From Rubrivivax sp. (GTDB taxonomy: Bacteria > Pseudomonadota > Gammaproteobacteria > Burkholderiales > Burkholderiaceae_C), in the NCBI GenBank assembly GCA_027487905.1, contig JAIYCR010000040.1, positions 124,001 through 188,000 of the forward strand: 64,000 bases of DNA. The letters are read 5' to 3'. The position numbers and the translations under genes were made by a program. Below are positions 29,632 through 38,346 of this stretch, one piece after another. Each line of letters starts with the position of its first letter. Positions within the stretch are counted from its first letter, which is position 1. Under the pieces are notes generated by a model. That model was given only the letters and a program-made list of their open reading frames with translations, was not told the origin of the DNA and made no database searches.

Positions 29632-31703
29632 GCGCCGACACCCCGCGCACCGTCGTCGGCGTCGACGTCGGTGGCACCTTCACCGACCTCTTCGTGCTCG
29701 ACGAGGCCCAGGGCAGCGCCCGCATCGTCAAGGTGCCCTCCACCCGCGGCGAGGAAGCCCGCGGCTTCATGAACGGCATCGCGCGCAGCGCTGCCCAGGC
29801 CGGCGCCATCGCGACCATCGTGCACGGCACCACCGTGGCGACGAACGCGCTGCTCGAACGCAAGGTGGCCCGCACCGGGCTCATCACCACCCGCGGCTTT
29901 CGCGACGTGCTGGAGATGCGCCGCCGTGACCGGCCGCAGACCTGGGGCCTGCGAGGCCAGTTCGAGCCGGTGATCCCGCGCGACCTTCGCCTGGAGGTCG
30001 ACGAGCGGGTGCTGGCCGACGGCTCGGTGCTGCAGCCGGTGGACGAGGAGGCCGTGCGCGAGGCGGCCCGGGCCCTGCTGCGCTCCGGCTGCGAGGCGGT
30101 GTGCGTGTTCTTCGTGAACGCCTATGCCAATCCGGCCAACGAACGCCGGGCGGCCGAAGCGGTTCGCTCGGTGTGGCCGAACGCCTTCGTCACGGCCGCA
30201 GCCGAGGTGCTGCCGGAGATCCGCGAGTTCGAGCGTTGCTCCACCGCGGTGCTGAACACCGCGCTGCAGCCGGTGGTGGGCCGCTACCTCAGGCGCCTGC
30301 AGGCCGACCTGGGTGCGCAGGGCTTCGCGGGCGAGCTGCTGGTGGTGCAGAGCAACGGCGGCACGATGTCGCTGGACACGGCCTGCGAGCGACCGGTGGC
30401 CACGGCCCTGTCGGGGCCGGCGGCGGGCGTCATCGCCTGCGCGGCCATCGCGCGGGCCGCCGGCTTCGAGAACGTGATCACAGGGGACATGGGGGGCACC
30501 TCCTTCGACGTCTCGCTGATCGCCGGCGGCGCACCGGCGCTGGCCGAGCAGACCGCCATCGACTTCGGGCTGGTGGTGCGCTCGCCGATGGTTCGCATCG
30601 AGACCATCGGCGCGGGCGGCGGGTCCATCGCGTCGGTGGATGCGGGTGGCCTGCTGCAGGTGGGGCCGGAGTCGGCCGGCAGCGTGCCGGGGCCGGCCTG
30701 CTACGGGCGCGGCAACGAACGCCCGACGGTGACCGATGCGAACGTGCTGCTCGGCCGCATCGCCGCCGACCGGCCGCTGGGCGGCGGGCTGCTCGCGGCG
30801 CTGGACATCGAACTCGCACGTCGCGCCATCGAGACGCACGTGGCCGGACCGCTGGGGCTGCCCGTGCTGGCCGCGGCCGAGGCCATCCTGAGCGTGGCCG
30901 ACGCCCGCATGGCCGGTGCGGTGCGCGTGGTGTCCATCGAGCGGGGCCACGATCCCCGCCGGTTCGCCTACATGCCCTTCGGCGGCGGCGGGGCGCTGCA
31001 TGTGTGCGCCATGATGCGGGCCATCGGTTGCAGCACCGGCCTGGTGCCGCGCTATCCGGGCGTCACCTCGGCGCTGGGCTGCGTGATGGCCGACCTGCGG
31101 CACGATGGCGTGCGCACCGTGTCGCGGCCGCTGGCCGACGTCGATTTCCCCGCGCTGCACGCTGCTGTGGATGCCATGGCCGGCGAGGCCCGGCGGCGCA
31201 TCGCTTCGGCCGGCGTGTCGGTGGTGGCCGAGCACGAGCGCATCGAGCTGGACATGCTCTACACCGGGCAGACGCACACGCTGCGGGTGGCCGTGGAGCG
31301 CAGCGCGCTCCATGCCGATGGCGTGGCCAGGGCCTTCGCGGTGGCCTATCGCGAAGCCTTCGGCGCGACGCTGGAGGGCATCGCCCCCCGCGTGGTGAAC
31401 CTGCGCTATGCGCGCATCGGCGAACGCCCCCGCTTCGACCTGGCGGTGCTGGCGCCCACGAGCACCGCGATGCCCGCCCCGCAGGGCCTGCAGCCCGTCC
31501 ACCACGCCGGCCGGTGGTGGGACGCGGTTCGATACGCCCGGCTCGAACTGCCCGCCGGTGCCCGCATCGCGGGCCCGGCCATCCTCGAGCAACCCGACAC
31601 CACCGTCTGGCTGGAGCCGGGCTTCGAGGCCCGGGTGGATGCGCTGGGCAACCTGGTGATCCGCAGCGTGCAGGCCGCCGCCTCGACCCCCGCCACGACT
31701 TGA
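29628..31703 (+). CDS. hydantoinase A / oxoprolinase-family ATPase subunit
   Basis: A 691-residue HyuA-type subunit with the ASKHA-fold ATP site: VVGVDVGGTFTDLFVLDE at residues 9-26, HGTTVATNALLERK, GDMGGTSFDVSLI and SIERGHDPRRFA. It provides ATP hydrolysis for substrate phosphorylation while HyuB binds the substrate. The GYDP-type carboxylase partner (gamma subunit of acetone carboxylase) is not nearby, so a ring-opening role is more likely than carboxylation. Confidence 0.88.
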   Translation: MSADTPRTVVGVDVGGTFTDLFVLDEAQGSARIVKVPSTRGEEARGFMNGIARSAAQAGAIATIVHGTTVATNALLERKVARTGLITTRGFRDVLEMRRRDRPQTWGLRGQFEPVIPRDLRLEVDERVLADGSVLQPVDEEAVREAARALLRSGCEAVCVFFVNAYANPANERRAAEAVRSVWPNAFVTAAAEVLPEIREFERCSTAVLNTALQPVVGRYLRRLQADLGAQGFAGELLVVQSNGGTMSLDTACERPVATALSGPAAGVIACAAIARAAGFENVITGDMGGTSFDVSLIAGGAPALAEQTAIDFGLVVRSPMVRIETIGAGGGSIASVDAGGLLQVGPESAGSVPGPACYGRGNERPTVTDANVLLGRIAADRPLGGGLLAALDIELARRAIETHVAGPLGLPVLAAAEAILSVADARMAGAVRVVSIERGHDPRRFAYMPFGGGGALHVCAMMRAIGCSTGLVPRYPGVTSALGCVMADLRHDGVRTVSRPLADVDFPALHAAVDAMAGEARRRIASAGVSVVAEHERIELDMLYTGQTHTLRVAVERSALHADGVARAFAVAYREAFGATLEGIAPRVVNLRYARIGERPRFDLAVLAPTSTAMPAPQGLQPVHHAGRWWDAVRYARLELPAGARIAGPAILEQPDTTVWLEPGFEARVDALGNLVIRSVQAAASTPATT

Positions 31704-31705
31704 CC

Positions 31706-32347
31706 ATGACGCTGCCCCTGGACCCCCGACGGACCGCGCTCATCGTGGTCGACCTGCAGAACGACTTCCTCGCGCCCGACGGCGCCTATGCCCGGGGCGG
31801 CCTGGCAAGCGAGGCCGCACGGGCCCTGCCCCAACGCCTGCTGCCGCTGGCCAGGCGGCTGCGCCAGGCCGGCGGCATGGTCGTGGCGAGCCGCTTCACG
31901 CTCTGGCCGGACGCTGAGGGCGAACCGATGGTCTCGCCGCACCTGCGTGCGCTTCGTCCCTTCCTCGTGCGCGGAGACTTCGCCCCCGGCAGCCCAGGCC
32001 AGGCGGTGGTGGAGGCGCTGGCGCCTTGCATCGATGTCGCGGTCGACAAGGTGGCCTATTCGGCCTTCTTCAACACGCAGCTCGACTGGGTGCTGCGCCA
32101 TGCGGGCATCGACACCGTCGCGGTCTGCGGCATCGTCACCAACGGCGGCGTGGCCAGCACGGCGCGCGACGCGCACGTCCGTGAATACCGGGTGATCACC
32201 GTCTCAGACGGCTGTGCCGCCTTCCGTGCCGAGGCGCACGCGGCGAGCCTGGCGGACCTGGCCAGCGTGGGGGAGGTGACGGACTGCGGATCCTTGATTC
32301 AGCGCCTCGCGCAGAGGGCGCCGGGACGTGCGCCTGGCCCGGCATGA
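31706..32347 (+). CDS. isochorismatase-fold hydrolase lacking the nucleophilic Cys
   Basis: A 213-residue cysteine-hydrolase/isochorismatase-fold protein with D16 in ALIVVDLQNDF and K115 in VDKVAYSAF. At the position of the usual nucleophile (TNxCVxxTAxDA) it has G148 (GIVTNGGVASTARDA). Amidases such as nicotinamidase or maleamate amidase need that Cys, whereas true isochorismatases (EntB, PhzD) also have Gly there. It may therefore hydrolyse something other than an amide. It sits between hyuA (2-base gap) and the FAD enzyme (4-base overlap). Confidence 0.82.
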   Translation: MTLPLDPRRTALIVVDLQNDFLAPDGAYARGGLASEAARALPQRLLPLARRLRQAGGMVVASRFTLWPDAEGEPMVSPHLRALRPFLVRGDFAPGSPGQAVVEALAPCIDVAVDKVAYSAFFNTQLDWVLRHAGIDTVAVCGIVTNGGVASTARDAHVREYRVITVSDGCAAFRAEAHAASLADLASVGEVTDCGSLIQRLAQRAPGRAPGPA

Positions 32348-33765
32348 CCAGCCTGATGAGAGGGTCTGCGCCTGCCCCCCAGCCGTCCCGTCGGGGTCCG
32401 ACGGTCGTCCGGGCGACGGCCATGCCGGCGGATGCGGTCCGGGTGGAAGCGGCCATCGTCGGCGCCGGCGCCTGCGGCCTGGTGGCCGCGCTCGGTCTTC
32501 GCGATGCCGGCATCGAATGCCTGGTGCTGGAGCGGGATGCCGCGCCGCGCGGCTCGACCGCGCTGTCCTCGGGCTTCGTGCCGGCCGCGGGCACGGCGGT
32601 GCAGCGCGCCGCAGGCATCGCCGACGACCCGTCCGGCTTCGCCCGGGACATCCAGGCCAAGGCGAAGGGCCGTGCAGCCCCGGTGCTGGTGGACGCCTAC
32701 GCGCGGGCCATCGGCCCGGCGATCGACCACCTGATGCAGCGCCATGGCCTGGGCTTCGAACTGCTGGACGGCTTTCTCTATCCGGGCCACTCGGTGCGGC
32801 GCATGCACGCGCTGCCCGAACGAACCGGTGCAGCGCTGGCCATGGCACTGGAAGCCGCCGCGCTTCGGTCAGGCGCGGACCTGCTGACGCAGGCCAGGGT
32901 CGTCGAGTTGTGGTGCGACGCTTCGCAGCGCGTGATCGGACTGGGCTTCGAGCGGCCGGACGGCCGCCTGGAGCACCTGGCCTGCGAGGCGGTGCTGCTT
33001 GCCTGCAACGGCTATGGCGGCAACCGGGAACGGGTGCGCCAGTGGCTTCCCGCCATGGCCGATGCCGTCTACGGCGGCCATGTGGGCAACGACGGCAGCG
33101 CGGTGGCCTGGGGCGAAGCCCTGGGTGCGGCGCTCGCCGACCTGGGCGGCTACCAGGGCCACGGCTCGTGGGCGGTGCCCCAGGGCACCCTCATTACCTG
33201 GGCACCGATGACCGAAGGTGCCATCCAGGTGAATGCCCAGGGGCAGCGCTTCCACGACGAGACCGAGGGCTATTCGGAGGCGGCGGTGCGGGTGCTGTCC
33301 CAACCGGGTGGCGTGGCCTGGAACCTCTACGACGACGCCCTGCTGGCGCTGGCGCGGCGCTTCCCCGACTTCCGCGACGCCGAGGCGGCCGGTGCTGTGC
33401 GCACCGCTGCGGATGCGCCGGCGCTGGCCCGGCTGATTGGCTGCGACGCGGCGGTGCTGCAGGCCACGCTGGCCACCGTCCCGCGGCTTCGCCCGCCCTT
33501 CCATGCGGTGCGGGTGACGGGCTCGCTCTTCCACACCCAGGGCGGACTGGACATCGATGGCCACTGCCGGGTGCTCGATGCCCGGGGCCGCGCCTTTGCC
33601 AACCTGCTCGCCGCCGGTGGCGCCGCCCGCGGCGTGTCCGGCGACGCGGTCTGGGGCTACCTGTCCGGCAACGGCCTGCTCAGTGCGGTGGCCGGCGGCG
33701 CCATTGCCGCCCGCACGATGGCCGCGATGCTGCGAACCACCGGAGCCAAAACCGATGCACGCTGA
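32344..33765 (+). CDS. FAD-dependent dehydrogenase, fumarate reductase/TcuA/KstD-like
   Basis: A 473-residue flavoprotein with the dinucleotide site AAIVGAGACGLVAALGLRDAG (about residues 36-56), the substrate-domain GSTALSSGFVPAAGT, and a C-terminal VTGSLFHTQGGLDIDGHCRVL and GDAVWGYLSGNGL closing the FAD site. The family includes tricarballylate dehydrogenase, fumarate reductase and ketosteroid dehydrogenase, all acting at a C-C bond next to a carbonyl or carboxylate. An alternative start at ATG 32422 would remove 26 low-complexity residues. Confidence 0.83.
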   Translation: MTSLMRGSAPAPQPSRRGPTVVRATAMPADAVRVEAAIVGAGACGLVAALGLRDAGIECLVLERDAAPRGSTALSSGFVPAAGTAVQRAAGIADDPSGFARDIQAKAKGRAAPVLVDAYARAIGPAIDHLMQRHGLGFELLDGFLYPGHSVRRMHALPERTGAALAMALEAAALRSGADLLTQARVVELWCDASQRVIGLGFERPDGRLEHLACEAVLLACNGYGGNRERVRQWLPAMADAVYGGHVGNDGSAVAWGEALGAALADLGGYQGHGSWAVPQGTLITWAPMTEGAIQVNAQGQRFHDETEGYSEAAVRVLSQPGGVAWNLYDDALLALARRFPDFRDAEAAGAVRTAADAPALARLIGCDAAVLQATLATVPRLRPPFHAVRVTGSLFHTQGGLDIDGHCRVLDARGRAFANLLAAGGAARGVSGDAVWGYLSGNGLLSAVAGGAIAARTMAAMLRTTGAKTDAR

Positions 33766-34660
33766 ACACGAGCTGAACAAACGCCTGGCCGAGCCGCGGC
33801 TGCTGCTGGCCCCGGGCGTGTACGACGCCTTGTCGGCGCTGCTCGCGCAGCAGGCCGGCTTCGAGGCGCTGTACCTGTCGGGCGCTTCCATCGCCTACAC
33901 ACGGCTGGGCCGGTCGGATGTCGGCCTGACCACCTTCAGCGAGGTGCAGCAGGTGCTGGAGAGCATCACCGACCGGGTGGATCTGCCCGTCATCGTCGAT
34001 GCCGACACCGGCTTTGGCAATGCCTTGAACGTCCAGCGCACGGTGCGCGGGCTGGAGCGCGCCGGGGCCGCGATGGTGCAGCTGGAGGACCAGACCTTCC
34101 CCAAGCGCTGCGGCCACCTCGATGGCAAGTCGCTGGTGCCGGTGGCGGAGATGTGCGGCAAGCTCGATGCGGCGCTGGACGCCCGCCAGAAGGCGTCCAC
34201 GCTGCTGCTCGCCCGCACCGATGCGGTGGCGGTGGAGGGGCTGGAGGCCGCGTTCGACCGGGCCGAGCGCTACCTGGAACGGGGTGTGGATGCGCTGTTC
34301 ATCGAAGCACTTCGCACACCCGAGCAGATGGACGCTGCCTGCCAGCGCTTCGGCCGGCGCGTTCCGCTGCTGGCCAACATGGTGGAGGGCGGCAAGACGC
34401 CGGTGCAGGACGCGGCCACGCTGCAATCGCGCGGCTTTCGCATCGCCATCTTTCCCGGTGCCACGGTGCGCGTGCTGGCGCATGCGCTGCAGCGCTACTT
34501 CGCCGATCTGCAACAGGCCGGCGGCACCCAGGGCTGGCGCGAACGCATGCTCGACTTCGACGGATTGAACCGGGTCATCGGCACGCCTGAGCTGATGGAG
34601 CACGCCCGCCGCTTCGACGGCGAAGGGCGGGCGGCGTCCGAAGCGCGGACGGACGGATAG
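33755..34660 (+). CDS. isocitrate lyase/PEP mutase-superfamily C-C lyase
   Basis: A 301-residue barrel enzyme: LAPGVYDALSALLAQQAGFE, YLSGASIAYTRLGRSDVG, IVDADTGFGN (Mg-binding Asp pair), VQLEDQTFPKRCGHLDGK with the catalytic C119 of the KRCGH motif, and LLARTDA. KRCGH indicates a lyase (methylisocitrate, isocitrate or 2,3-dimethylmalate type) rather than a phosphonate mutase. It is the last gene of the cluster, overlaps the FAD enzyme by 11 bases, and is followed by a hairpin array. It probably releases pyruvate or glyoxylate. Confidence 0.87.
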   Translation: MHAEHELNKRLAEPRLLLAPGVYDALSALLAQQAGFEALYLSGASIAYTRLGRSDVGLTTFSEVQQVLESITDRVDLPVIVDADTGFGNALNVQRTVRGLERAGAAMVQLEDQTFPKRCGHLDGKSLVPVAEMCGKLDAALDARQKASTLLLARTDAVAVEGLEAAFDRAERYLERGVDALFIEALRTPEQMDAACQRFGRRVPLLANMVEGGKTPVQDAATLQSRGFRIAIFPGATVRVLAHALQRYFADLQQAGGTQGWRERMLDFDGLNRVIGTPELMEHARRFDGEGRAASEARTDG

Positions 34661-34671
34661 AAGGCACGGAG

Positions 34672-34784
34672 CCCCGCCGCAGCGGGGGTCACAAACGAGA
34701 AACCCCGCCGCAGCGGGGGTCACAAACGAACAACCCCGCCGCAGCGGGGGTCACAAACGAACAACCCCGCCGCAGCGGGGTTGT
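34672..34784. repeat. 31-bp tandem array of terminator-like hairpins
   Basis: Three full 31-bp units begin at 34672, 34703 and 34734, and a partial fourth begins at 34765. Each holds CCCCGC-CGCA-GCGGGG, a 6-bp stem with 4-base loop, followed in units 1-3 by GGTCACAAACGA. In the fourth the stem extends to 10 bp (34761-34784). The array lies between the convergent ends of the lyase gene and rplY. Unit spacing is exactly 31 bp with nothing unique between units, so it is not a CRISPR. Confidence 0.9.
34761..34784 (-). terminator. rplY intrinsic terminator
   Basis: Read on the minus strand this is ACAACCCCGC-TGCG-GCGGGGTTGT, a 10-bp stem with a 4-base loop followed by a T-rich TCGTTTGT. It lies 45 bases after the rplY stop and is the best intrinsic terminator in the window. 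Confidence 0.65.
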
Positions 34785-34828
34785 GGCCCCAGCCGCACAG
34801 GCGCCGCAGCGCCCATGCCGGCGTGGCA

Positions 34829-35476
34829 TCACTTCTTGTTCTGCTTCTCGTCCTTCTTGGCCTTCTTGGCCGGGGCGGCCTTGACGGCCGGTGCCGGTGC
34901 CGCAGCGGCCTCTTCCTCGGGCGACAGCAGCGAGACGGAGACGATCACCGGGTTGGGCTTGCCACCGGTGACCACCTTGAGGCCCTCGGCGAGCTTCAGG
35001 TCGTTCACGTGCAGGCTCTGGCCCTTGGTGAGGTTGCCCAGGTCCACGGTGATGGACTCGGGCAGCTGCGAGGCCAGGCACTGCACGCGCAGGTCGGTGG
35101 CCACGTGGTTCACCAGGCACTTGTCGGTCTTGACGGCCGGCGAGCTTTCCTCGTTGATGAAGTGCAGCGGCACGCGCTTGGTGATCTTGGTGGTCTCGTC
35201 CACGCGCTGGAAGTCGATGTGCAGCACCTGCAGCTTGTACGGGTGCATCTGGTAGTCGCGCAGCAGCACGCGCTCGATCTTGCCGCCCAGTTCCATCTCG
35301 AGGATGGACGCGTGGAAGGCTTCCTTCTTCAGGGCGTGGAAGAGGGCGTTGTGGTCCAGCTCGATGTTGGCCGGGGTGCCCGCGCCGTAGACGATGCCGG
35401 GCACGCGGCCGGTGTTGCGCAGGCGGCGGCTCGCTCCGGTCCCCTGCAGATTGCGCTCGAAGGCGACGAATTTCAT
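34829..35476 (-). CDS. rplY: 50S ribosomal protein bL25 (CTC form)
   Basis: A 215-residue long-form bL25 that binds 5S r[23 protein letters not shown] and [11 protein letters not shown] make the L25 domain (1-95), followed by the TL5/CTC beta domain (about 100-190) and an Ala/Lys-rich tail. GGAG precedes the ATG. It is followed in order on the minus strand, reading upstream, by prs, tRNA-Gln, ispE, lolB and a TPR gene, the standard Burkholderiales order. Confidence 0.95.
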   Translation of the reverse strand: MKFVAFERNLQGTGASRRLRNTGRVPGIVYGAGTPANIELDHNALFHALKKEAFHASILEMELGGKIERVLLRDYQMHPYKLQVLHIDFQRVDETTKITKRVPLHFINEESSPAVKTDKCLVNHVATDLRVQCLASQLPESITVDLGNLTKGQSLHVNDLKLAEGLKVVTGGKPNPVIVSVSLLSPEEEAAAAPAPAVKAAPAKKAKKDEKQNKK

Positions 35477-35617
35477 GGCTCACTCCAATGGTTCCAGGGC
35501 CCGCGACCAGGCGCCTGGGGTGATGCGGCAACCGAAGGCTGCCGGACGGACCGGCACGACCGCAAGGCCGTGCTGGATGGGGATGGCGGGCGGCCAGGTG
35601 CCGCGCCTGCCGGCGGA

Positions 35618-36580
35618 TCAGAAGTTGTTGTTCTGCTCCGAGAAGAGGGAGGTCACCGACTCGCCGTCGGAGATGCGCCGGATGGTCTCGGCGAAGAGGA
35701 AGGCCACCGACAGCTGGCGCACCTTTGCGCAGCCCTGACCCTGGGCGTTCAGCGGGATGGTGTTGGTGATGACCACCTCGTCGAGCTGCGAGGCCTTGAT
35801 GCGCTCGATGGCGGGGCCGGAGAACACCGGGTGCGTGCAGTAGGCGTAGACGCTGCGGGCGCCGCGCTCCTTGAGCACCTCGGCCGCCTTGGTCAGCGTG
35901 CCGGCGGTGTCGATCATGTCGTCCATGATCACGCAGTTGCGGCCGTCGATCTCGCCGATGACGTGCATCACCTCCGACACATTGGCCTTGGGCCGGCGCT
36001 TGTCGATGATGGCCAGGTCGCAGCCGAGCTGCTTGGCCAGCGCCCGGGCGCGCACCACGCCGCCCACGTCGGGCGACACCACGACCAGGTCTTCGTAGCG
36101 CTTGGAGTGCAGGTCGGCCAGCAGCACCGGGGACGCATAGATGTTGTCCACCGGGATGTCGAAGAAGCCCTGGATCTGGTCGGCATGGAGATCCATGGTC
36201 AGCAGGCGTTCCACGCCCACCGCCTCGAGCATGTTGGCCACCACCTTGGCGCTGATGGGCACCCGGGTGGAGCGCGGGCGGCGGTCCTGGCGGGCATAGC
36301 CGAAGTAGGGGATCACGGCGGTGACGCGGCGGGCCGAGGCCCGCTTGAGCGCGTCCACCATGATGCACAGCTCCATCAGGTTCTCGTTCGTCGGCGCGCA
36401 GGTGGGCTGGACGATGAAGATGTCGCGGGCGCGGACGTTCTGCTGGATTTCGACGTCCACCTCGCCATCGGAGAAGCGGCCGATCTTGGCGCGGCCGAGT
36501 TCGATGCCCAGGTGGGTGGCGATTTCCTGCGCAAGCGCCGGGTTGGCGTTGCCCGTGAAGAGCACGGTGTTGAACAGCAC
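35618..36580 (-). CDS. prs: ribose-phosphate pyrophosphokinase
   Basis: A 320-residue PRPP synthase supplying PRPP to histidine, purine and pyrimidine synthesis. It starts at GTG 36580 with GGAGGA upstream. The ATP-binding [17 protein letters not shown], the metal- and ribose-binding [18 protein letters not shown], and the PRPP loop [17 protein letters not shown] are present. It lies 141 bases upstream of rplY and downstream of tRNA-Gln. Confidence 0.96.
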   Translation of the reverse strand: MLFNTVLFTGNANPALAQEIATHLGIELGRAKIGRFSDGEVDVEIQQNVRARDIFIVQPTCAPTNENLMELCIMVDALKRASARRVTAVIPYFGYARQDRRPRSTRVPISAKVVANMLEAVGVERLLTMDLHADQIQGFFDIPVDNIYASPVLLADLHSKRYEDLVVVSPDVGGVVRARALAKQLGCDLAIIDKRRPKANVSEVMHVIGEIDGRNCVIMDDMIDTAGTLTKAAEVLKERGARSVYAYCTHPVFSGPAIERIKASQLDEVVITNTIPLNAQGQGCAKVRQLSVAFLFAETIRRISDGESVTSLFSEQNNNF

Positions 36581-36702
36581 GATTCCTCCGTCGAGGCCGT
36601 CTCAGCTCGCTCGGGAGCTCGTGGTGGCTGGAACCGGGGCCGGTGCGGTGCGAAGCCCGCGAGGGGCGGGAAGCTCAGCGTCGCGCGGTTCCCGGAATGA
36701 AC

Positions 36703-36779
36703 TGGCAGGGGAGGAAGGACTCGAACCCTCGCATGTCGGAATCAAAATCCGATGCCTTAACCAACTTGGCGACTCCCCT
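36703..36779 (-). tRNA. tRNA-Gln (anticodon TTG)
   Basis: A 77-base cloverleaf on the minus strand from 36779. The acceptor stem AGGGGAG pairs with CTCCCCT, the D-arm is GCC-AAGTTGGTTAA-GGC, the anticodon stem TCGGA/TCCGA closes loop TTTTGAT (anticodon TTG), and the T-loop is TTCGAGT. CCA is encoded. The position between prs and ispE is conserved in Burkholderiales. Confidence 0.96.
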
Positions 36780-36817
36780 ACACCGGTGAACGGCTTGCGC
36801 CGGCCACCTTCAAACTT

Positions 36818-37732
36818 TCAGTCCTCGACCCACTCCCGCAAGGGATGGAACGGCAGACTGCAACACACCCGGTACAGCCCGTTCAAGGGCAGGCCTTGCG
36901 GCACGGCCTGCGCGGTCTGTCCGGCAACCCTCGAGAATACCGCGCTGCCCGAACCGGTCATGCGGCTGTTGCCGAAGGCTTTTTCCATCCACAGCAAGGA
37001 CTGCGACACCTCGGGTTCGATGCGCTCGGCAACCGCCTGGAGGTCGTTGCGGCCAAAGCCGCAAGCCAGACCTTCAAGCGTTGTCTCGAACTTCATCTCG
37101 CCCGCAGGACCGGCGAATTCCTTGCCTGTCTCAGGAAAGCCCAAGAGTATAGCCCTGTGCGTGTCGCGAACCAAGTCCGGTGCGGTGAAGATCGCAACGG
37201 TGGGCAGGCTGGCCGCCGGTTTGAACACGGCGTAGCACTGCGGCGGCAGCGGCAGCGGCGTGATGCGCTCGCCGATGCCCTCGACCAACGCCGGGCGTCC
37301 TTCGATGAAGAAGGGCACGTCCGCGCCCAGGGGCAAGGCCAGGGCGGCAAGCTGGGAGCGGGTGAGGCCGGTCTTCCACAGGCGATTCAGGCCGATGAGC
37401 ACGGTGGCGGCGTCCGAGCTGCCACCGCCCATCCCGGCCCCGGACGGCACTTGCTTGTCGATGCGGATCGTTGCCCCGAGGCGACAACCGGTGGCCTGTC
37501 GCAGGGTCCGGGCGGCCTTCAGGCACAGGTCGTCGGCCGGCAGCGGCACGCCCAGGTCCTCGCGCCGAAGTTCGCCGTCCTCGCGCAGCAGCAGGTCCAG
37601 GCGGTCGCACCAGTCGATGGGGACGAACGCCGACTGGAGCTCGTGGTAGCCGTCGGCTCGCCGTCCCACCACGTGCAGGAAGAGGTTGAGCTTGGCCGGG
37701 GCGGGAAGGTCGTGCAGGGCGAGCAGGGTCAT
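36818..37732 (-). CDS. ispE: 4-diphosphocytidyl-2-C-methyl-D-erythritol kinase
   Basis: A 304-residue GHMP kinase of the MEP isoprenoid pathway. [20 protein letters not shown] carries the catalytic Lys, [17 protein letters not shown] is the GHMP ATP loop, and [12 protein letters not shown] is the third motif. The ATG at 37732 overlaps the lolB stop. Longer in-frame readings upstream run through lolB and are not real. Confidence 0.95.
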   Translation of the reverse strand: MTLLALHDLPAPAKLNLFLHVVGRRADGYHELQSAFVPIDWCDRLDLLLREDGELRREDLGVPLPADDLCLKAARTLRQATGCRLGATIRIDKQVPSGAGMGGGSSDAATVLIGLNRLWKTGLTRSQLAALALPLGADVPFFIEGRPALVEGIGERITPLPLPPQCYAVFKPAASLPTVAIFTAPDLVRDTHRAILLGFPETGKEFAGPAGEMKFETTLEGLACGFGRNDLQAVAERIEPEVSQSLLWMEKAFGNSRMTGSGSAVFSRVAGQTAQAVPQGLPLNGLYRVCCSLPFHPLREWVED

Positions 37733-38346
37733 GGTGCGGGGACGTCGAGCACGATGCGCAGTCGCACCGACGGGGCCGGGGCTTCTCGGCGGACGTCGAT
37801 GCGTCCTTCGCCAAAGGCCCGCAGGTCGACCGACCAGCCGGCCTGGCGGAACCACCGGGCCCGTCCCGAGCCAGCCGTCGCCGCCTCCAGCGGCTCCAGC
37901 AGCTCGACCGGTGCGGCCGGCGACGCCCGCCCGCGCAGCCAGTCGGCCAGGGCCTGAAGCGGCAGCGGCTCGCCCAGCGCAGCCTCGGCCAGTGGATCGA
38001 GGGCCTCGAAGCTTCTCAGACCCTCGGCCGTTCGAAGTTCGGCCCGGCCCGGCTCCCAGCGGGCCTGCGCGACCTGGTTGCCCAGCGGCGTGCTCAGCTG
38101 CAGGCTGCCGCGCTGGGCGTCGCCCGTCCACTCGAAGGCCAGCGTGGCGCTGCGTGCGGCCGAGTCGGGCGTGGCCGCCACCGACAAGGCCAGCCGGCCC
38201 GACAGGGGCACGGGGGCCGGGATCGGCGCCGCAACGGGGGGCGCGGTGGCGCAGCCGCCGGCCAGGCCCGCCAGGGCCAGCGCGGCCAGGAAGCCTCGCA
38301 AGCTTGCTGGTGGACGGCCAAGCGCACGCGGGGCGCGGGGCGTCAA
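37729..38346 (-). CDS. lolB: outer membrane lipoprotein LolB
   Basis: LolB receives lipoproteins from LolA and inserts them into the outer membrane. No ATG precedes the domain. The best start is TTG 38346, which overlaps the stop of the TPR gene (TTGA). A second TTG at 38301 would give a shorter signal peptide. The lipobox is LAGGC after FLAALALAG. The mature part ([45 protein letters not shown]) fits the LolB barrel. It is co-translated with the TPR gene and ispE. Confidence 0.85.
   Translation of the reverse strand: MTPRAPRALGRPPASLRGFLAALALAGLAGGCATAPPVAAPIPAPVPLSGRLALSVAATPDSAARSATLAFEWTGDAQRGSLQLSTPLGNQVAQARWEPGRAELRTAEGLRSFEALDPLAEAALGEPLPLQALADWLRGRASPAAPVELLEPLEAATAGSGRARWFRQAGWSVDLRAFGEGRIDVRREAPAPSVRLRIVLDVPAP

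Noticed and set aside
28332-31703. Single fused HyuB-HyuA protein of 1,123 codons
   Set aside because: The longer frame covers hyuB out of its true frame; HyuB is read in another frame and ends at 29631, and hyuA starts at ATG 29628.
34672-34784. CRISPR array
   Set aside because: Repeats are contiguous 31-bp units with no unique spacers, and there are no cas genes.
36703-36779. tRNA-Gln as the attachment site of the 20.6-34.7 kb cluster
   Set aside because: The cluster ends before rplY, two genes away; no integrase or direct repeat of the tRNA end was seen.
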